Shown: positions 17,831 through 26,986 of the stretch, in pieces
Position numbering within the stretch: the first letter of the stretch is position 1
Layout of the letters: every line of letters starts with the position of its first letter
NCBI RefSeq assembly: GCF_003670115.1
Contig: NZ_QQTY01000004.1
Location: forward strand, 434,001 to 498,000
Length of the DNA: 64,000 nt
Source of the DNA: Natronorubrum halophilum
GTDB taxonomy: Archaea; Halobacteriota; Halobacteria; Halobacteriales; Natrialbaceae
Direction of reading: 5' to 3'
Position numbers and translations under genes: made by a program
Notes under the pieces: generated by a model
Database searches by the model: none
Told to the model about the DNA's origin: nothing
What the model saw: only the letters and a program-made list of their open reading frames with translations

Positions 17831-18484
17831 TCACTCGTGTTCGACGCTCTCGAGTAGCGTTCGAACCGCGCCGGATTCGGTCTCGAACCCGCGTACTTGC
17901 GGGTAGACCGCGACGCAGATCACGAAATCGTCGCCGTGAGCGACGGGTTCGCTGAGTTCCACGAAAACGTCGACCGTCGCGTCGACGGCGGCCAACCGGG
18001 CGCGCGCGGCGTAGCGGGAGAGCGCCGTCTCGGTACCCAGAATCGAGACGGGCCGGTCGTCGACGTACTGCACGTCCTCGAGTTCGTCGTACCGGTTCTG
18101 GATCAGTTCGACGAGTTCGTCCGTCGAGTACTCGCCGACGGGGTTGAACGTTCGGCCGAGGAACGACACCTGCGGCGTGGTAAGAACGGAGACGATCGCC
18201 GCCTGCACGCGCGTCAACCCGAACATATCGAGCGAAATCGAGCGGTCGTACTCGGCGTACCAGTTCGTCACCTCGATCGAGCGCTCGAGGCCGAACCGAC
18301 TGATCGAGCGTTCGACGGGGAACTCCTCGACGGTGTGCTCGCCGTAGCCGGTGTCCTCGAGCGCCGCTCGAGAAACGATTGCCGGCCTCGATGCGAGTTC
18401 CTCGGAGAGGTCGGTACAGCCGGCGATCATCCCGCCACCGACGGTCGCCCCGGCCGCGAGGAAGCGTCGGCGCGTGACTGTCAT
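17831..18484 (-). CDS. Tat lipoprotein, DUF6517-like
   Basis: 217 residues from ATG 18484 (MTVTRRRFLAAGATVGGG), with a twin-arginine signal and lipobox AGC. A mature domain follows with EDTGYGEHTVEEF and FGLERSIEVTNWYAEYDRSI, then FVICVAVYPQVRGFE at the end. I tentatively match it to the haloarchaeal lipoprotein family DUF6517. The frame opens 65 codons further upstream, but those codons are Arg-rich and antisense-like. It should be lipid-anchored at the outer membrane face. Function unknown. Confidence 0.7.
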   Translation of the reverse strand: MTVTRRRFLAAGATVGGGMIAGCTDLSEELASRPAIVSRAALEDTGYGEHTVEEFPVERSISRFGLERSIEVTNWYAEYDRSISLDMFGLTRVQAAIVSVLTTPQVSFLGRTFNPVGEYSTDELVELIQNRYDELEDVQYVDDRPVSILGTETALSRYAARARLAAVDATVDVFVELSEPVAHGDDFVICVAVYPQVRGFETESGAVRTLLESVEHE

Positions 18485-18615
18485 CGAGAAAAACAGGCCG
18501 GCAGCGAACGAAAACGTGTCGGTTCGGCCGGTATCCGGTGGGTTCAACGGCGACTCCCGCCGTCGCTCGAGGCGAGACGAACGGCTTGATAGTCCCGTAG
18601 TGTCAAGTAACGACC

Positions 18616-19848
18616 GTGCACTCGAGTGACCGCGACCGCATCGTCCTCGCCACCGTCGTCTTCGCCGTCTTGTTCTCACAGTTGTTGCTCTATCCGGGCG
18701 TCGGGACGCTCGTCGAGACGCTGGGAGCCGACGAGACGGCGTCGTCGTTGGCGGCGACCGAACTCGACGCGAGCATGTGGTTTCTCGTCGCCGAATTTGG
18801 AGGCTACGTCGCCTTCGTCGGCGTCTGGGGCGCTGCGAGCGACGTAACGGGTCGACGAACGCCGTTCATCGTCGCCGGAGCGCTGGCCGGAGCCGTCGGC
18901 TACGCCGCCCTCGCCGCCGTCCCCGCGGTGGGATCGATCCCCTTCGAGGGGGTCCTCCTCCTGCGAGTCTTCCAGGGCGCGATGACCATCGGCGCGTTCT
19001 CGCTGACCATGACCATGCTCATGGATCTCGAGGGCGGTCACGGTCGAAACATGGGCGCGGCCGGGATCGCCATCGGACTCGGGGCCGCCCTCGGCGCGCC
19101 GATCGGCGGTCAACTCACCGAACTCGACCCGATCGCGCCGCTGGTCGGCGCGACCCTCCTGCTCGTCTGTATCGGCGCGCTCGTCACCCGCGTCGAGGAC
19201 CGGTCGCCGAGCGGGAGGCGGACCGCTCGAGCGCTCCTCGAGGGCGTCCGAAGGCGGCCGACGCTGTCGATCCCCTACGCCTTCGGCTTCGTCGACCGAC
19301 TGACGGCGGGCTTTTTCGCACTTGTCGGCACGCTCTACTTTCAGGAGACGTTCGGCCTCGAACCCGCCGCCACCGGGCTCTTGCTGGCGTGCTTTTTCGC
19401 CCCGTTCGCCCTGTTGCAGTATCCCATGGGCGCGCTCTCGGACCGAATCGGCCGGACGATTCCGATCGTCGTCGGCTCGCTGTGTTACGGGCTTGGCATC
19501 CTCGCGGTCGGTGCCGCGCCGTCGGTCGCTCTCGCAGCGGTCGCGATGGTCGCCGTCGGCGTGCTCGGAGCGCTGGTCTCGCCCGCGACGATGGCGTTGG
19601 TCACCGATCTCGCCGCCGAGAGCGAGCGCGGAATCGCGATGGCCGGGTTCAATATCGCCGGCAGTCTGGGCTTTCTCGGCGGTTTTCTCGTCGGCGGCAC
19701 GGTCGCCAGCGCCTACGGGTACGACCTCTCGTTCCTTGTCGTCGGCAGCCTCGAGATCGTGATCGCCCTCGTCGCCGTGCCGGCGTTCCTCCACCTCTCA
19801 CTCGGGCGAGGGGAACAGCTCACGGCGGACGACCGAGATCGCGCCTGA
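18616..19848 (+). CDS. MFS transporter
   Basis: 410 residues, twelve predicted helices and a GTG start at 18616. The loop between helices 2 and 3 reads AASDVTGRRTPFIVAG, a variant of the MFS motif A (usually GxLaDrxGrrxxl), and its second copy between helices 8 and 9 is GALSDRIGRTIPIVVG. The overall layout is that of the drug/sugar exporter group, but no substrate-specific residues are recognised. It is divergent from the lipoprotein gene. Confidence 0.87.
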   Translation: MHSSDRDRIVLATVVFAVLFSQLLLYPGVGTLVETLGADETASSLAATELDASMWFLVAEFGGYVAFVGVWGAASDVTGRRTPFIVAGALAGAVGYAALAAVPAVGSIPFEGVLLLRVFQGAMTIGAFSLTMTMLMDLEGGHGRNMGAAGIAIGLGAALGAPIGGQLTELDPIAPLVGATLLLVCIGALVTRVEDRSPSGRRTARALLEGVRRRPTLSIPYAFGFVDRLTAGFFALVGTLYFQETFGLEPAATGLLLACFFAPFALLQYPMGALSDRIGRTIPIVVGSLCYGLGILAVGAAPSVALAAVAMVAVGVLGALVSPATMALVTDLAAESERGIAMAGFNIAGSLGFLGGFLVGGTVASAYGYDLSFLVVGSLEIVIALVAVPAFLHLSLGRGEQLTADDRDRA

Positions 19849-19976
19849 TCGCCCTCGCACTATTTCCGACCGGTCGGTAGATGAGAATTATCGGTGTCGA
19901 ACGTGGTATGGAAACGCATGACAGCGACGAGGTAGAGCGTATCAATTTTTATGTGCTCAGCGTTAATCATCGGTTG

Positions 19977-20531
19977 ATGACGCGAGATAACACAGTCACA
20001 CGGCGAACAGCGATGAAGCTCACGGGAGCAGCGGCGGCAACCGCACTCGTTGCCGGTTGTTCCAGCGACGACAGTGGCGACGATGACAGCGATGACGACA
20101 GCGGAAACGACAACAGTGCAGAAGCTTGGGAGGGGGTCTCCGAATTTTCCCTCCTTGGCAAGACAGGTGGCTGGGAAGGCGTCGAGCCTGAAGCGATCGC
20201 GGGCGTACAGAACCCGACCCTCTATCTGACCGCAGGCGAAGAGTACGAAGTCTCGTGGGAGAACGACGACGGAAGCACCCACAACTTCACCATCGAAAGC
20301 GGAGAGGGTGAGGACCTCGAGCAGACCGATGATGTGGGCGAACAGGGCGAAAGCACGTCGATGTCCTTCGACGCCTCCGAGGAGATGGCGGAATACTACT
20401 GCGTGCCACACCCCGACGCCATGCGTGGCGAAATCGACATTCAGGAAGGTAACGGCGGCGGGAACGGCAACGAAAGCGGCAACGAAAGCGGCAACGAAAG
20501 CGGCAACGAAAGCGGCAACGAAAGCGAATAA
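19977..20531 (+). CDS. Halocyanin-like cupredoxin lipoprotein with repeat tail
   Basis: 184 residues from ATG 19977 (MTRDNTVTRRTAMKLTGAA), with a Tat signal and lipobox (AGC), then a very acidic linker. The cupredoxin domain carries the type-1 copper ligands: His in DGSTHNFTIE, then Cys, His and Met in YYCVPHPDAMRGEI. Such proteins are membrane-anchored electron carriers like halocyanin. The C-terminus is five tandem copies of Gly-Asn-Glu-Ser encoded by near-identical 12-base units (20466-20525). The upstream ATG at 19881 is less likely, as it would bury the signal. Confidence 0.82.
   Translation: MTRDNTVTRRTAMKLTGAAAATALVAGCSSDDSGDDDSDDDSGNDNSAEAWEGVSEFSLLGKTGGWEGVEPEAIAGVQNPTLYLTAGEEYEVSWENDDGSTHNFTIESGEGEDLEQTDDVGEQGESTSMSFDASEEMAEYYCVPHPDAMRGEIDIQEGNGGGNGNESGNESGNESGNESGNESE
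20466..20528 (+). repeat. 12-base tandem repeat (GGCAACGAAAGC)
   Basis: Five consecutive, essentially identical copies encode Gly-Asn-Glu-Ser at the end of the cupredoxin gene. The near-absence of synonymous drift suggests recent expansion by slippage, so copy number may vary between strains. Confidence 0.85.
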
Positions 20532-20574
20532 CTCCACCGTCGTGTCGACGTAGCGGTTTCGTCGCGTTCGACCG

Positions 20575-20823
20575 GTGCCGATCTTTTGTGTATCTCCCGA
20601 CGTTCGCCCCGAGTACTTCTTCGGAGATGTGCCGATTCGTTTGTACTTCGTGACGGACGTACTGCGATCGAGAACCAACTCGAGGCCGAGTCTCGCGGAC
20701 GAACTCGTCGAAGACGATAGCGAGTCGCTCGAGTCGACGTGAGTTATCGGGGTCGTCACGCCCCGCGAGAACGTCCAGATCGAGAAGGACGGGAACGCGA
20801 CGCTCGAGTTCGGCAGAGAGTGA
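20575..20823 (+). pseudogene. Possible degraded gene with in-frame stop
   Basis: One frame has halophile-like coding character, reading SPDVRPEYFFGDVPIRLYF, then ADELVEDDSESLEST, a TGA at 20740-20742, and then VIGVVTPRENVQIEKDG up to a TGA at 20821. The last part resembles the C-terminal ligand domain of TrkA/RCK-type proteins. With the internal stop and no clear start it looks like a remnant. The match is impressionistic. Confidence 0.3.
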
Positions 20824-20927
20824 CCGGCAGCGATGGCAACGCGACGACGGCGGTTCGGACCGGTCCTGAGCCGCATCAAAAGTACCTTACCGCCGCACAT
20901 CACAGAGGGCAGTATCAGGTGAGTTTC

Positions 20928-22040
20928 GTGCCCACAAAACGCGAATACAGAGACGACTATCCGGACAAGACGCTGTACATCCCGGGTCCGACCGAGGTAC
21001 GCGAGGACGTCATCGAGGCGATGTGCGAGCCGATGTTCGGCCACCGAATGGACCGGATGACGGACCTCTACACGACCGTCGTCGAGGACACGAAGGAGTT
21101 CCTCGGCACCGACAACGAGGTCATCATCCTCACGGGATCGGGGACCGAGTTCATGGAGAGTTCGATCCTCAACCTCGTCGACGAGAACGTGCTCTGTACG
21201 ACCTGCGGCAGTTTCAGCGAGCGCCAGGCCAACGTCGCCGAGCGGCTGGGCAAGAGCGTGGACACCCTCGAGTACGAGTGGGGGCAGGCGGTCAAACCCG
21301 AGGACGTGCGCGAGGCACTCGAGGAGAGCGACGCCGAGTACGACGTCGTCACGTGCGTGATGAACGAGAGCTCCACCGGCGTCCGCAACCCCGTCGAGGA
21401 GATCGGCGACGTCGTCGCCGACTACCCGGACACCTACTTCGTCGTCGACGCCGTCTCCGCGCTGGGCGGCGATTACGTCGATATCGACGAGCACGACATC
21501 GACGTCATCTTCACGTCGGTCCAGAAGGCGTTCGCCATGCCGCCCGGCCTCGCCGTCTGCGTCGTCAGCGACGACGCCTACGAGCGCGAACTCGAGTCCG
21601 AGTCGGCGTCATGGTACGGCGGCTTCCAGCGCACGATCGACTACTACGACCGGAAGGGACAGACGCACTCCACGCCGGCGATTCCGATCATGCTCGCGTA
21701 TCGCAAACAGATGAAGCACATGCTCGAGGAGGGCCACGACGCGCGCGACCGGCGCCACCGCGAGATGGCCGAGTACACGCGCGAGTGGGCCAACGAGCAC
21801 TTCGCGATGTTCCCCGAGGAGGGGTACGAATCGCAGACGGTGGCCTGCATCGAAAACACGCAGGGGATCGACGTCGCCGGGACCATCGCGGCCGTCGACG
21901 AGGAGTACGGCATGGTCTTCTCGAACGGTTACGGCTCACAACTCGGCGAGGAGACGTTCCGCATCGGCCACATGGGCGAACACGACCTCGAGTCCATTCG
22001 GGCACTGACCGACGCTATCGAGGACGTCGCCGGGCTGTAA
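20928..22040 (+). CDS. PLP-dependent class V aminotransferase (serine-pyruvate / alanine-glyoxylate type)
   Basis: 370 residues from GTG 20928 (VPTKREYRDDYPDKTLYIPGPTEV); a GTG three codons earlier is also possible, and the longer open frame upstream is not family-like. It has the class V layout: LTGSGTEFMESS for cofactor phosphate, NESSTGVRNP, DAVSALGGDYVD and the PLP-lysine segment FTSVQKAFAMPPG. The family moves amino groups between serine or alanine and pyruvate or glyoxylate; direction and substrate cannot be told here. It is not the usual SerC. Confidence 0.85.
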   Translation: MPTKREYRDDYPDKTLYIPGPTEVREDVIEAMCEPMFGHRMDRMTDLYTTVVEDTKEFLGTDNEVIILTGSGTEFMESSILNLVDENVLCTTCGSFSERQANVAERLGKSVDTLEYEWGQAVKPEDVREALEESDAEYDVVTCVMNESSTGVRNPVEEIGDVVADYPDTYFVVDAVSALGGDYVDIDEHDIDVIFTSVQKAFAMPPGLAVCVVSDDAYERELESESASWYGGFQRTIDYYDRKGQTHSTPAIPIMLAYRKQMKHMLEEGHDARDRRHREMAEYTREWANEHFAMFPEEGYESQTVACIENTQGIDVAGTIAAVDEEYGMVFSNGYGSQLGEETFRIGHMGEHDLESIRALTDAIEDVAGL

Positions 22041-22106
22041 CTGCGTTCGACGCTTCGGACGAACCGCTCAGTCGAATTCGCGTCTCGTCGCTCGTCACGC
22101 GGAGAG

Positions 22107-23447
22107 CTACCGAAACAGCCCGGCGAGCCAGTCAACGAGAGCCGCGATCAGATCCGCGATCCACTCGAACACCGAGCGCAGCCAGCCGCTGTCGGTGAGT
22201 CTACCCCGCTCCGAGCCGTCGGTCGCGCGGTCGTCGCCGAGCGCCGCGCGGGCATCGATGAGACCCTCTCCCTCCTCACACGTTCCGAGCACTGTTTCCG
22301 CCGATTCGGTGAGGATCTCCCTGACCTGCTCGGTCGGTCCAGGACCGTCCTCCTCGCGGGTTCCCCAGACCAGCGCCGCGACGCCGGTGACGAACGGGCA
22401 CGCGATGCTCGTCCCGCTCGCCCGGGCGTACTGGTTGTCGACGATGGTCGAATTGATCTCCGTGCCCGGTGCAAGCAGGTCGACGGTCGATCCGACGCTG
22501 CTGTAGGACGCCAGCGTGTCGTTCTCGTTCATCGCAGTGACCGCGACGACGTCGTCGTGCGTCGCGGGATAGGTCATCGTCTCGGCTTCGCACGATCCGT
22601 TCCCGTCGTTTCCGTCGTTGCCGGCCGCACACAGGAGCAGGTGTCCCGCCGAGTGGGCCGCCTCGATCACCCGATCCATCGTGGAACTGCCCGACTCGCC
22701 GCCGAGGCTCATCGAGATCAGTTCGATATCGTTCGACATGCACCAGTCGATCCCGGCGGCCAACTCGCTGTACCGGCCCTCGCCGTCGTCGTCGAGCACT
22801 TTCACGGCGTGGAGGTTCGCACCCGGTGCTACCCCGACGACTCCGACGTCGTTGTCGGTCCCAGCGGCGACTCCCGCGACGTGCGTCCCGTGGCCGTGAC
22901 GGTCCTCGTAATCGCTCGAGATGCCGTCGCGGGTGAAGTTCCGCCCGCCGGCGACCTCGAGGCTACAGTGTTCCGAATCGATTCCCGTATCGAGGATCCC
23001 GATGTCGACGCCCGAACCGTCGGGCTCGACGGCGTCGGCACCGATTCGTTCGACGCCCCAGGACGGCCGTTGCTCCGGATGCGTCGAACAGTCGCTTCTG
23101 TCGCCGGGATTCAGGAAGTCCAACAGGGATGGCGACCAGTCCGAGGGAATCCCCGTCTCGTCGTCCTCTTCGACCGACGCCACGCGACGGTCACCGCGCA
23201 GGTCGCCCAGCCTGTTCGACGGCACCTCCGCGACCACGAACTCGAAGTTGTCGAACTCGAGGAGCGTTGTCCCGCCGACGGCCTCGATTACATCGACGAG
23301 TTCGCTGATTCCGTCGAGCAGTCCCGTCCGCGGGTGAACGAACAGCCTGGTTCGGTCGGTTTCAGCCGCCGACGCGGGCGCACCGAGTATTCCGGCCGCG
23401 ACGCTAGCCCCGACACCCTGGAGTAGCCGCCGCCGGCTGAGTTGCAT
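22107..23447 (-). CDS. Tat-secreted subtilisin-like serine protease (halolysin type)
   Basis: 446 residues: Tat signal (MQLSRRRLLQGVGASVAAG), an N-terminal inhibitor-like propeptide (about 35-95), then a peptidase S8 domain. The catalytic Asp is in GILDTGIDSEH (about 152), the His in HGHGTHVAGVAAGT (about 188) and the Ser in ASGTSIACPFVTG (about 347). After the catalytic domain comes an unusual short tail of tryptophan-rich amphipathic helix (SVFEWIADLIAALVDWLAG) that could insert into or lie on the membrane and keep the protease cell-associated (inference). It is probably matured by autoprocessing. Confidence 0.92.
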   Translation of the reverse strand: MQLSRRRLLQGVGASVAAGILGAPASAAETDRTRLFVHPRTGLLDGISELVDVIEAVGGTTLLEFDNFEFVVAEVPSNRLGDLRGDRRVASVEEDDETGIPSDWSPSLLDFLNPGDRSDCSTHPEQRPSWGVERIGADAVEPDGSGVDIGILDTGIDSEHCSLEVAGGRNFTRDGISSDYEDRHGHGTHVAGVAAGTDNDVGVVGVAPGANLHAVKVLDDDGEGRYSELAAGIDWCMSNDIELISMSLGGESGSSTMDRVIEAAHSAGHLLLCAAGNDGNDGNGSCEAETMTYPATHDDVVAVTAMNENDTLASYSSVGSTVDLLAPGTEINSTIVDNQYARASGTSIACPFVTGVAALVWGTREEDGPGPTEQVREILTESAETVLGTCEEGEGLIDARAALGDDRATDGSERGRLTDSGWLRSVFEWIADLIAALVDWLAGLFR

Positions 23448-23841
23448 AGCCGGGCCGAGGAACGAGGGCGGAATAAATCTTCCGTCGGATCGTGACAGTC
23501 AGTGTGAGCGACTGGTTCGCGCCTTCGGTTCGTATTCGACGAACGGGGGTCCTCGAGATCGCCCCAAAGGTCGGTTGTCTCCCAGTGAACGCGCCGTAGC
23601 TGCTTCCGTTCCGTGAACGTCAGAAATACGACACCCAACGACGGGAACTGACTCCTCTCCTCATATCGTCGCCACGCGAGTGGTGCGAAGAACCCGAACG
23701 AAACGGTTCGGAGCCCAGAGGGCGAGAGCCGCGGACAGCGAGCGGTGAACAGAGTGAACCCGAGCGACGCCGTTCGTCGCCAGCAGCCGTTGGACCGCTC
23801 GAAGGAACGAAGCTCCCTCTCCGTTTACGGTGAGGAGGATA
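23448..23841. other. Gene-free intergenic region
   Basis: I see no credible gene between the subtilase start and the 3' end of eif1A. The open frames present are Arg/Ser-rich translations typical of non-coding GC-rich DNA, and no repeat or RNA gene is recognisable. Confidence 0.5.
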
Positions 23842-24132
23842 TTACTGAATGTGGCCTTCGCGCCGAAGCTGGTCGGCGTCGCTCTTCTCGTAGCGCCACG
23901 TGATGTCGGCCTTTTCGTCCTGCCAGTCCCACGGCTCGACGAGAACGACGTCGTCCTCGCGGATCCAGACGCGCTTTTGCATCTTGCCGGGGATGCGCGC
24001 GGTGCGCTCCGTCCCGTCGGCACAGCGTACTTTCACGCGATTCGCCCCGAGCATGTTGGTGACGGTCGCAAAGACCTCGTCGTCCTCAGGCATGCGGAGG
24101 TTATTCCGACCACCCTCACCGTCGTCACTCAT
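23842..24132 (-). CDS. eif1A: Translation initiation factor eIF-1A
   Basis: A 96-residue OB-fold protein that helps bind initiator tRNA and mRNA to the small ribosomal subunit. Conserved parts are [54 protein letters not shown] and the acidic/basic C-terminal tail. The start at 24132 is supported by an AT-rich box (GATAAAGGATTAAACC on the minus strand, about 24152-24168) roughly 25 bases upstream. Confidence 0.96.
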   Translation of the reverse strand: MSDDGEGGRNNLRMPEDDEVFATVTNMLGANRVKVRCADGTERTARIPGKMQKRVWIREDDVVLVEPWDWQDEKADITWRYEKSDADQLRREGHIQ

Positions 24133-24258
24133 GGCCCGTACTTCGGATTCGAACGGTTTAATCCTTTATCGATCTCGGTTGGGAATCCGGCCGCCGGCGA
24201 TGGTGCCCGAAACCGGAGAACCACGCCGTTTATTTCCCTCGGCTGGACACTCCTGGGT

Positions 24259-24438
24259 ATGCTGAAGAACCTCGGACCGCTGGGAATTGCGGGCCTCGTG
24301 ATCGTCCTCGCCGGAATCGCGCTTATCGCCTACGAGAGCCTCCTGATCGCAGCCGGGATGGCGCTGGTCCTCGGCGGCCTCGGACTGGTCGTCAAGGCGC
24401 TGGTCTCGGGACTGCTCCAGAGCTTCGGGATGTTCTAA
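24259..24438 (+). CDS. 59-residue hydrophobic membrane protein (possibly DUF7470)
   Basis: The ATG at 24259 opens MLKNLGPLGIAGLVIVLAG, followed by a second helix ALVLGGLGLVVKALVSGLL, ending SFGMF. A TTTATTT box (24228-24234) lies about 25 bases before the ATG, suggesting a leaderless transcript. The pattern of two Gly-rich helices is conserved in a small haloarchaeal family that I tentatively match to DUF7470. The long in-frame extension upstream overlaps eif1A and is not real. Function unknown. Confidence 0.7.
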   Translation: MLKNLGPLGIAGLVIVLAGIALIAYESLLIAAGMALVLGGLGLVVKALVSGLLQSFGMF

Positions 24439-24557
24439 GGGGCGGACACAACAGCTCTCCCGTGCACCGACGTGGGTTTCGTTTCTCGAACACGCTCGAA
24501 GACGCGCGTCAGTCGACGAGCGCGCCGTCTCACCTCGAGTTCCCGGATCGAGCACTG

Positions 24558-24637
24558 TACGGTCTGCTGTAAGTCATTTCCGGTGCAGCCGGGACCTGTT
24601 CTGCGGTTGCACCGGTAAATCGTTACAGCAGACCGTA
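24558..24637 (+). repeat. Family B hairpin repeat (80 bp)
   Basis: The ends are perfect 15-base inverted repeats, TACGGTCTGCTGTAA and TTACAGCAGACCGTA. The interior continues the palindrome through CCGGTGCA and TGCACCGG. It lies between two genes that converge (ends at 24438 and 24738). A second copy, inverted and with a few differences, is at 56810-56887. It could act as a bidirectional terminator or be a small mobile hairpin. Confidence 0.85.
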
Positions 24638-24737
24638 TGATCGACGACGCGATGGTGGGCCCCGAGATCGGGGAGGACCACAGCCGCCGCCACCCGTGGG
24701 ATCTCCGAGCGGGCGGTTCGCGGTACCGAAGACGGAC

Positions 24738-26711
24738 TCAGACCTCGTTGTCGCCCGCTCGGTGCTCGCTGATGAGTTGATCGACCATCGATGCCTTTCG
24801 GTTGCGCCGTCGCTCCGCCGCGCGCTCGAGCCAGTCGTCGACGACCGCGTCGACGTCGTCCTCGCGGGCGACCGCGAGTTCGTCGACTTCCTGCATGGCG
24901 ACGTCGTCGGCGGGACCGACCGGGATCTCGCTGTCGAAGAGGATCTCGTCGGCGATCTCGGAGAGCCCTCCCTCTTTCAGCACGACGCGGGGATCGAACT
25001 CCGCCAGCAGTTCGGCCGTGGACCTGCCGGCACCGCTCGCATCCCGAACGTAGACGACGTCGCCGGCGACGATGCCGTACTGTTCGTCGGCCGCACGGAT
25101 CGCCCCCTTCGTGAACTTCTCGATCACCTTGACGGGGACTAGCCCCTCCTTCTCCGCCGAGACGTCACTGAAGTTCGAGTGATCGAGCTTCCAGAGCGCC
25201 TTCATCCGCTCGACCTTCCGCTCGAGATCGGTGATCTCCTCGCGGGCCTCGTCGCGTTCGCGCTCCAGCCGGTTGGCCTTCCGCTCGAGGCGGTTTACCT
25301 CGCGGTCCTTGCGAACCTGCGTTCGCTCCTCGCGGCGAGCAAGGGAGAGTTTCGATTCGAGTTCGTCGATCCGGTCGTCGCGATCCTCGATGCGTCCCTC
25401 GAGCGTTCCGACGTGCGACTGGAGGCGCTCGACCTGCCGCTCGAGGTCTTTGATCCGCCGTTCTTCCTCGGTGAGCTCTCGGGGCTCGTGTTCGGTGGCC
25501 TCCTCCTCGGCCTCCTCGTCGTCCTCCAGTTCTCTGAGGACGGCCTCGACGCTTTCCTCGCCGGCGACGACGCGGGCGGTCACCTCGCCGCGATCGAGTC
25601 CTGCCGGAAGTTTGCCGGCGATGCGCTCGAACTGGTCCTCGTGAGAATCGAAGGCGTACAGCGCGGCGGCCATCGCGTCGCGCTGGTGGTCGTCGTCGTA
25701 CGACTCCTCGCGCGTTCGGTGTTGCTTCTCGTCGATCGGGAGGTCGCTGCGGGGCGTCCAGCCCGCGGCGTCGAAGCTCCGGCGAAATTTCTCGACGGTT
25801 TCGGGCATCGGCGTCACGTCCGCCGCGACGATGATCGGGCGACCCCGTTCGACGATCCACTCGATCACGTCGGCGGTGTCGCTGGTGCGCGAACTCCAGA
25901 CGTCGAGCACCTCGCCCTCGAGCGAGACGATGGCGACCGCGGTCGTCGTCCCGGGGTCGATACCGACGATGACGTGATCGCGGCGTTTGGCGAGGGGCCG
26001 GAACTCGATACCGTCCCGACGCTCGCGCTCGATCTCGACGCGAACGTCGCCCGATCGGTTGCGCGAGACCGGGATCTCGCCGGGCCGGGCGTGGACGGTG
26101 AAGACGGTGTTTGCGAAGCCGCCGTAGGCCTCCCGTACGTCCTTCTCGTACTCGAGGTTCGCGTCCTCGAGGTCGGCTTCGACCTCGCGGGAGCGCGTTC
26201 TGACGGAGCCGTGGATGCGTCGGGTGTAGCGGTCCTCGCTCCAGCCGCCGCTGCCGGTGGAGCGCCCCCTCGAGACCTTCACCTCGGTCGTGTCGGTAAA
26301 GGCGGAGACCTCGTGGCCGACGTTGTGTGCGGCCAGCCGAGCGGCGGCCTCGGCTTCCTGCATCGGATCCTTCCCGTAGGGAATGCCGTGGCGTTTGGCG
26401 ACGCGAGAGAGGGGTTCGGGCTGTTCGTCGCCAGTCACCTGCACGAGCTTCGTTCCGGACGGGAGCGAGCCCAGAAAGTGAACGAGTTCGTTCTTATCCG
26501 CCGCTAGCTCGTACATGTTGTCCGTCGCGATGATCGCCGGCTCCTCGTCGTCGATCAGCCGCCGGAGTTTTCGGTGGGTGACGACGTCGCGGGAGACGTC
26601 GTCGCCGTCGTAGACTGCCAGCGCGTACGACGGCGCGTCGCCCCGTACGTCACCGCTCTGGATATCGACACCAAAGACGACCGTGTCAAGGGCACTCGTT
26701 CGCGTACTCAC
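24738..26711 (-). CDS. DUF460 family RNase H-like nuclease-fold protein
   Basis: 657 residues in the architecture of COG2433/DUF460. An N-terminal RNase H-like domain (FGVDIQSGD, residues about 13-21; IATDNMYEL) comes first. A second RuvC-like domain follows with IVGIDPGTTTAVAIVS (about 247-262), IVAADVTPMP and DDDHQRDAMAAALYA (about 338-352). Then comes a long coiled coil (about 415-530) and a C-terminal domain. Acidic residues at the RNase H positions are kept, so nuclease activity is likely. The family is archaeal and linked by context to translation or RNA metabolism, but its substrate is unknown to me. Confidence 0.85.
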   Translation of the reverse strand: MSTRTSALDTVVFGVDIQSGDVRGDAPSYALAVYDGDDVSRDVVTHRKLRRLIDDEEPAIIATDNMYELAADKNELVHFLGSLPSGTKLVQVTGDEQPEPLSRVAKRHGIPYGKDPMQEAEAAARLAAHNVGHEVSAFTDTTEVKVSRGRSTGSGGWSEDRYTRRIHGSVRTRSREVEADLEDANLEYEKDVREAYGGFANTVFTVHARPGEIPVSRNRSGDVRVEIERERRDGIEFRPLAKRRDHVIVGIDPGTTTAVAIVSLEGEVLDVWSSRTSDTADVIEWIVERGRPIIVAADVTPMPETVEKFRRSFDAAGWTPRSDLPIDEKQHRTREESYDDDHQRDAMAAALYAFDSHEDQFERIAGKLPAGLDRGEVTARVVAGEESVEAVLRELEDDEEAEEEATEHEPRELTEEERRIKDLERQVERLQSHVGTLEGRIEDRDDRIDELESKLSLARREERTQVRKDREVNRLERKANRLERERDEAREEITDLERKVERMKALWKLDHSNFSDVSAEKEGLVPVKVIEKFTKGAIRAADEQYGIVAGDVVYVRDASGAGRSTAELLAEFDPRVVLKEGGLSEIADEILFDSEIPVGPADDVAMQEVDELAVAREDDVDAVVDDWLERAAERRRNRKASMVDQLISEHRAGDNEV

Positions 26712-26986
26712 GGACGGTCATAGGGGCGAGTCGAGTATAAATCCGGCGCGGATTCGTCTCGAGCGCTGGCCCGTTCGCCACAGCCCGAAGCGTCGTCTCG
26801 GCCGTATCGACCACCCGGCGTAAATGCCGGCTCGTCGGCGAATTCCCGTCCGCGCGGAGGCCTGGTCAAGTATCGGATTCCGGCCCGTAGTACCGAACGC
26901 TCGAGAAATCGGACGAAGATCGCGTACGGAGCGTTTCGACGGATTCGGTTTCTGCCCGGACGGGTACCTCGCTCCCCGACCGCCGT

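Noticed and set aside
20466-20528. Regular spacing of short repeats as a CRISPR array
   Set aside because: The units are contiguous 12-mers in frame with a gene and there are no spacers.
23661-24023. Minus-strand frame overlapping eif1A
   Set aside because: It is an out-of-frame shadow of eif1A with Arg/Ser-rich translation.
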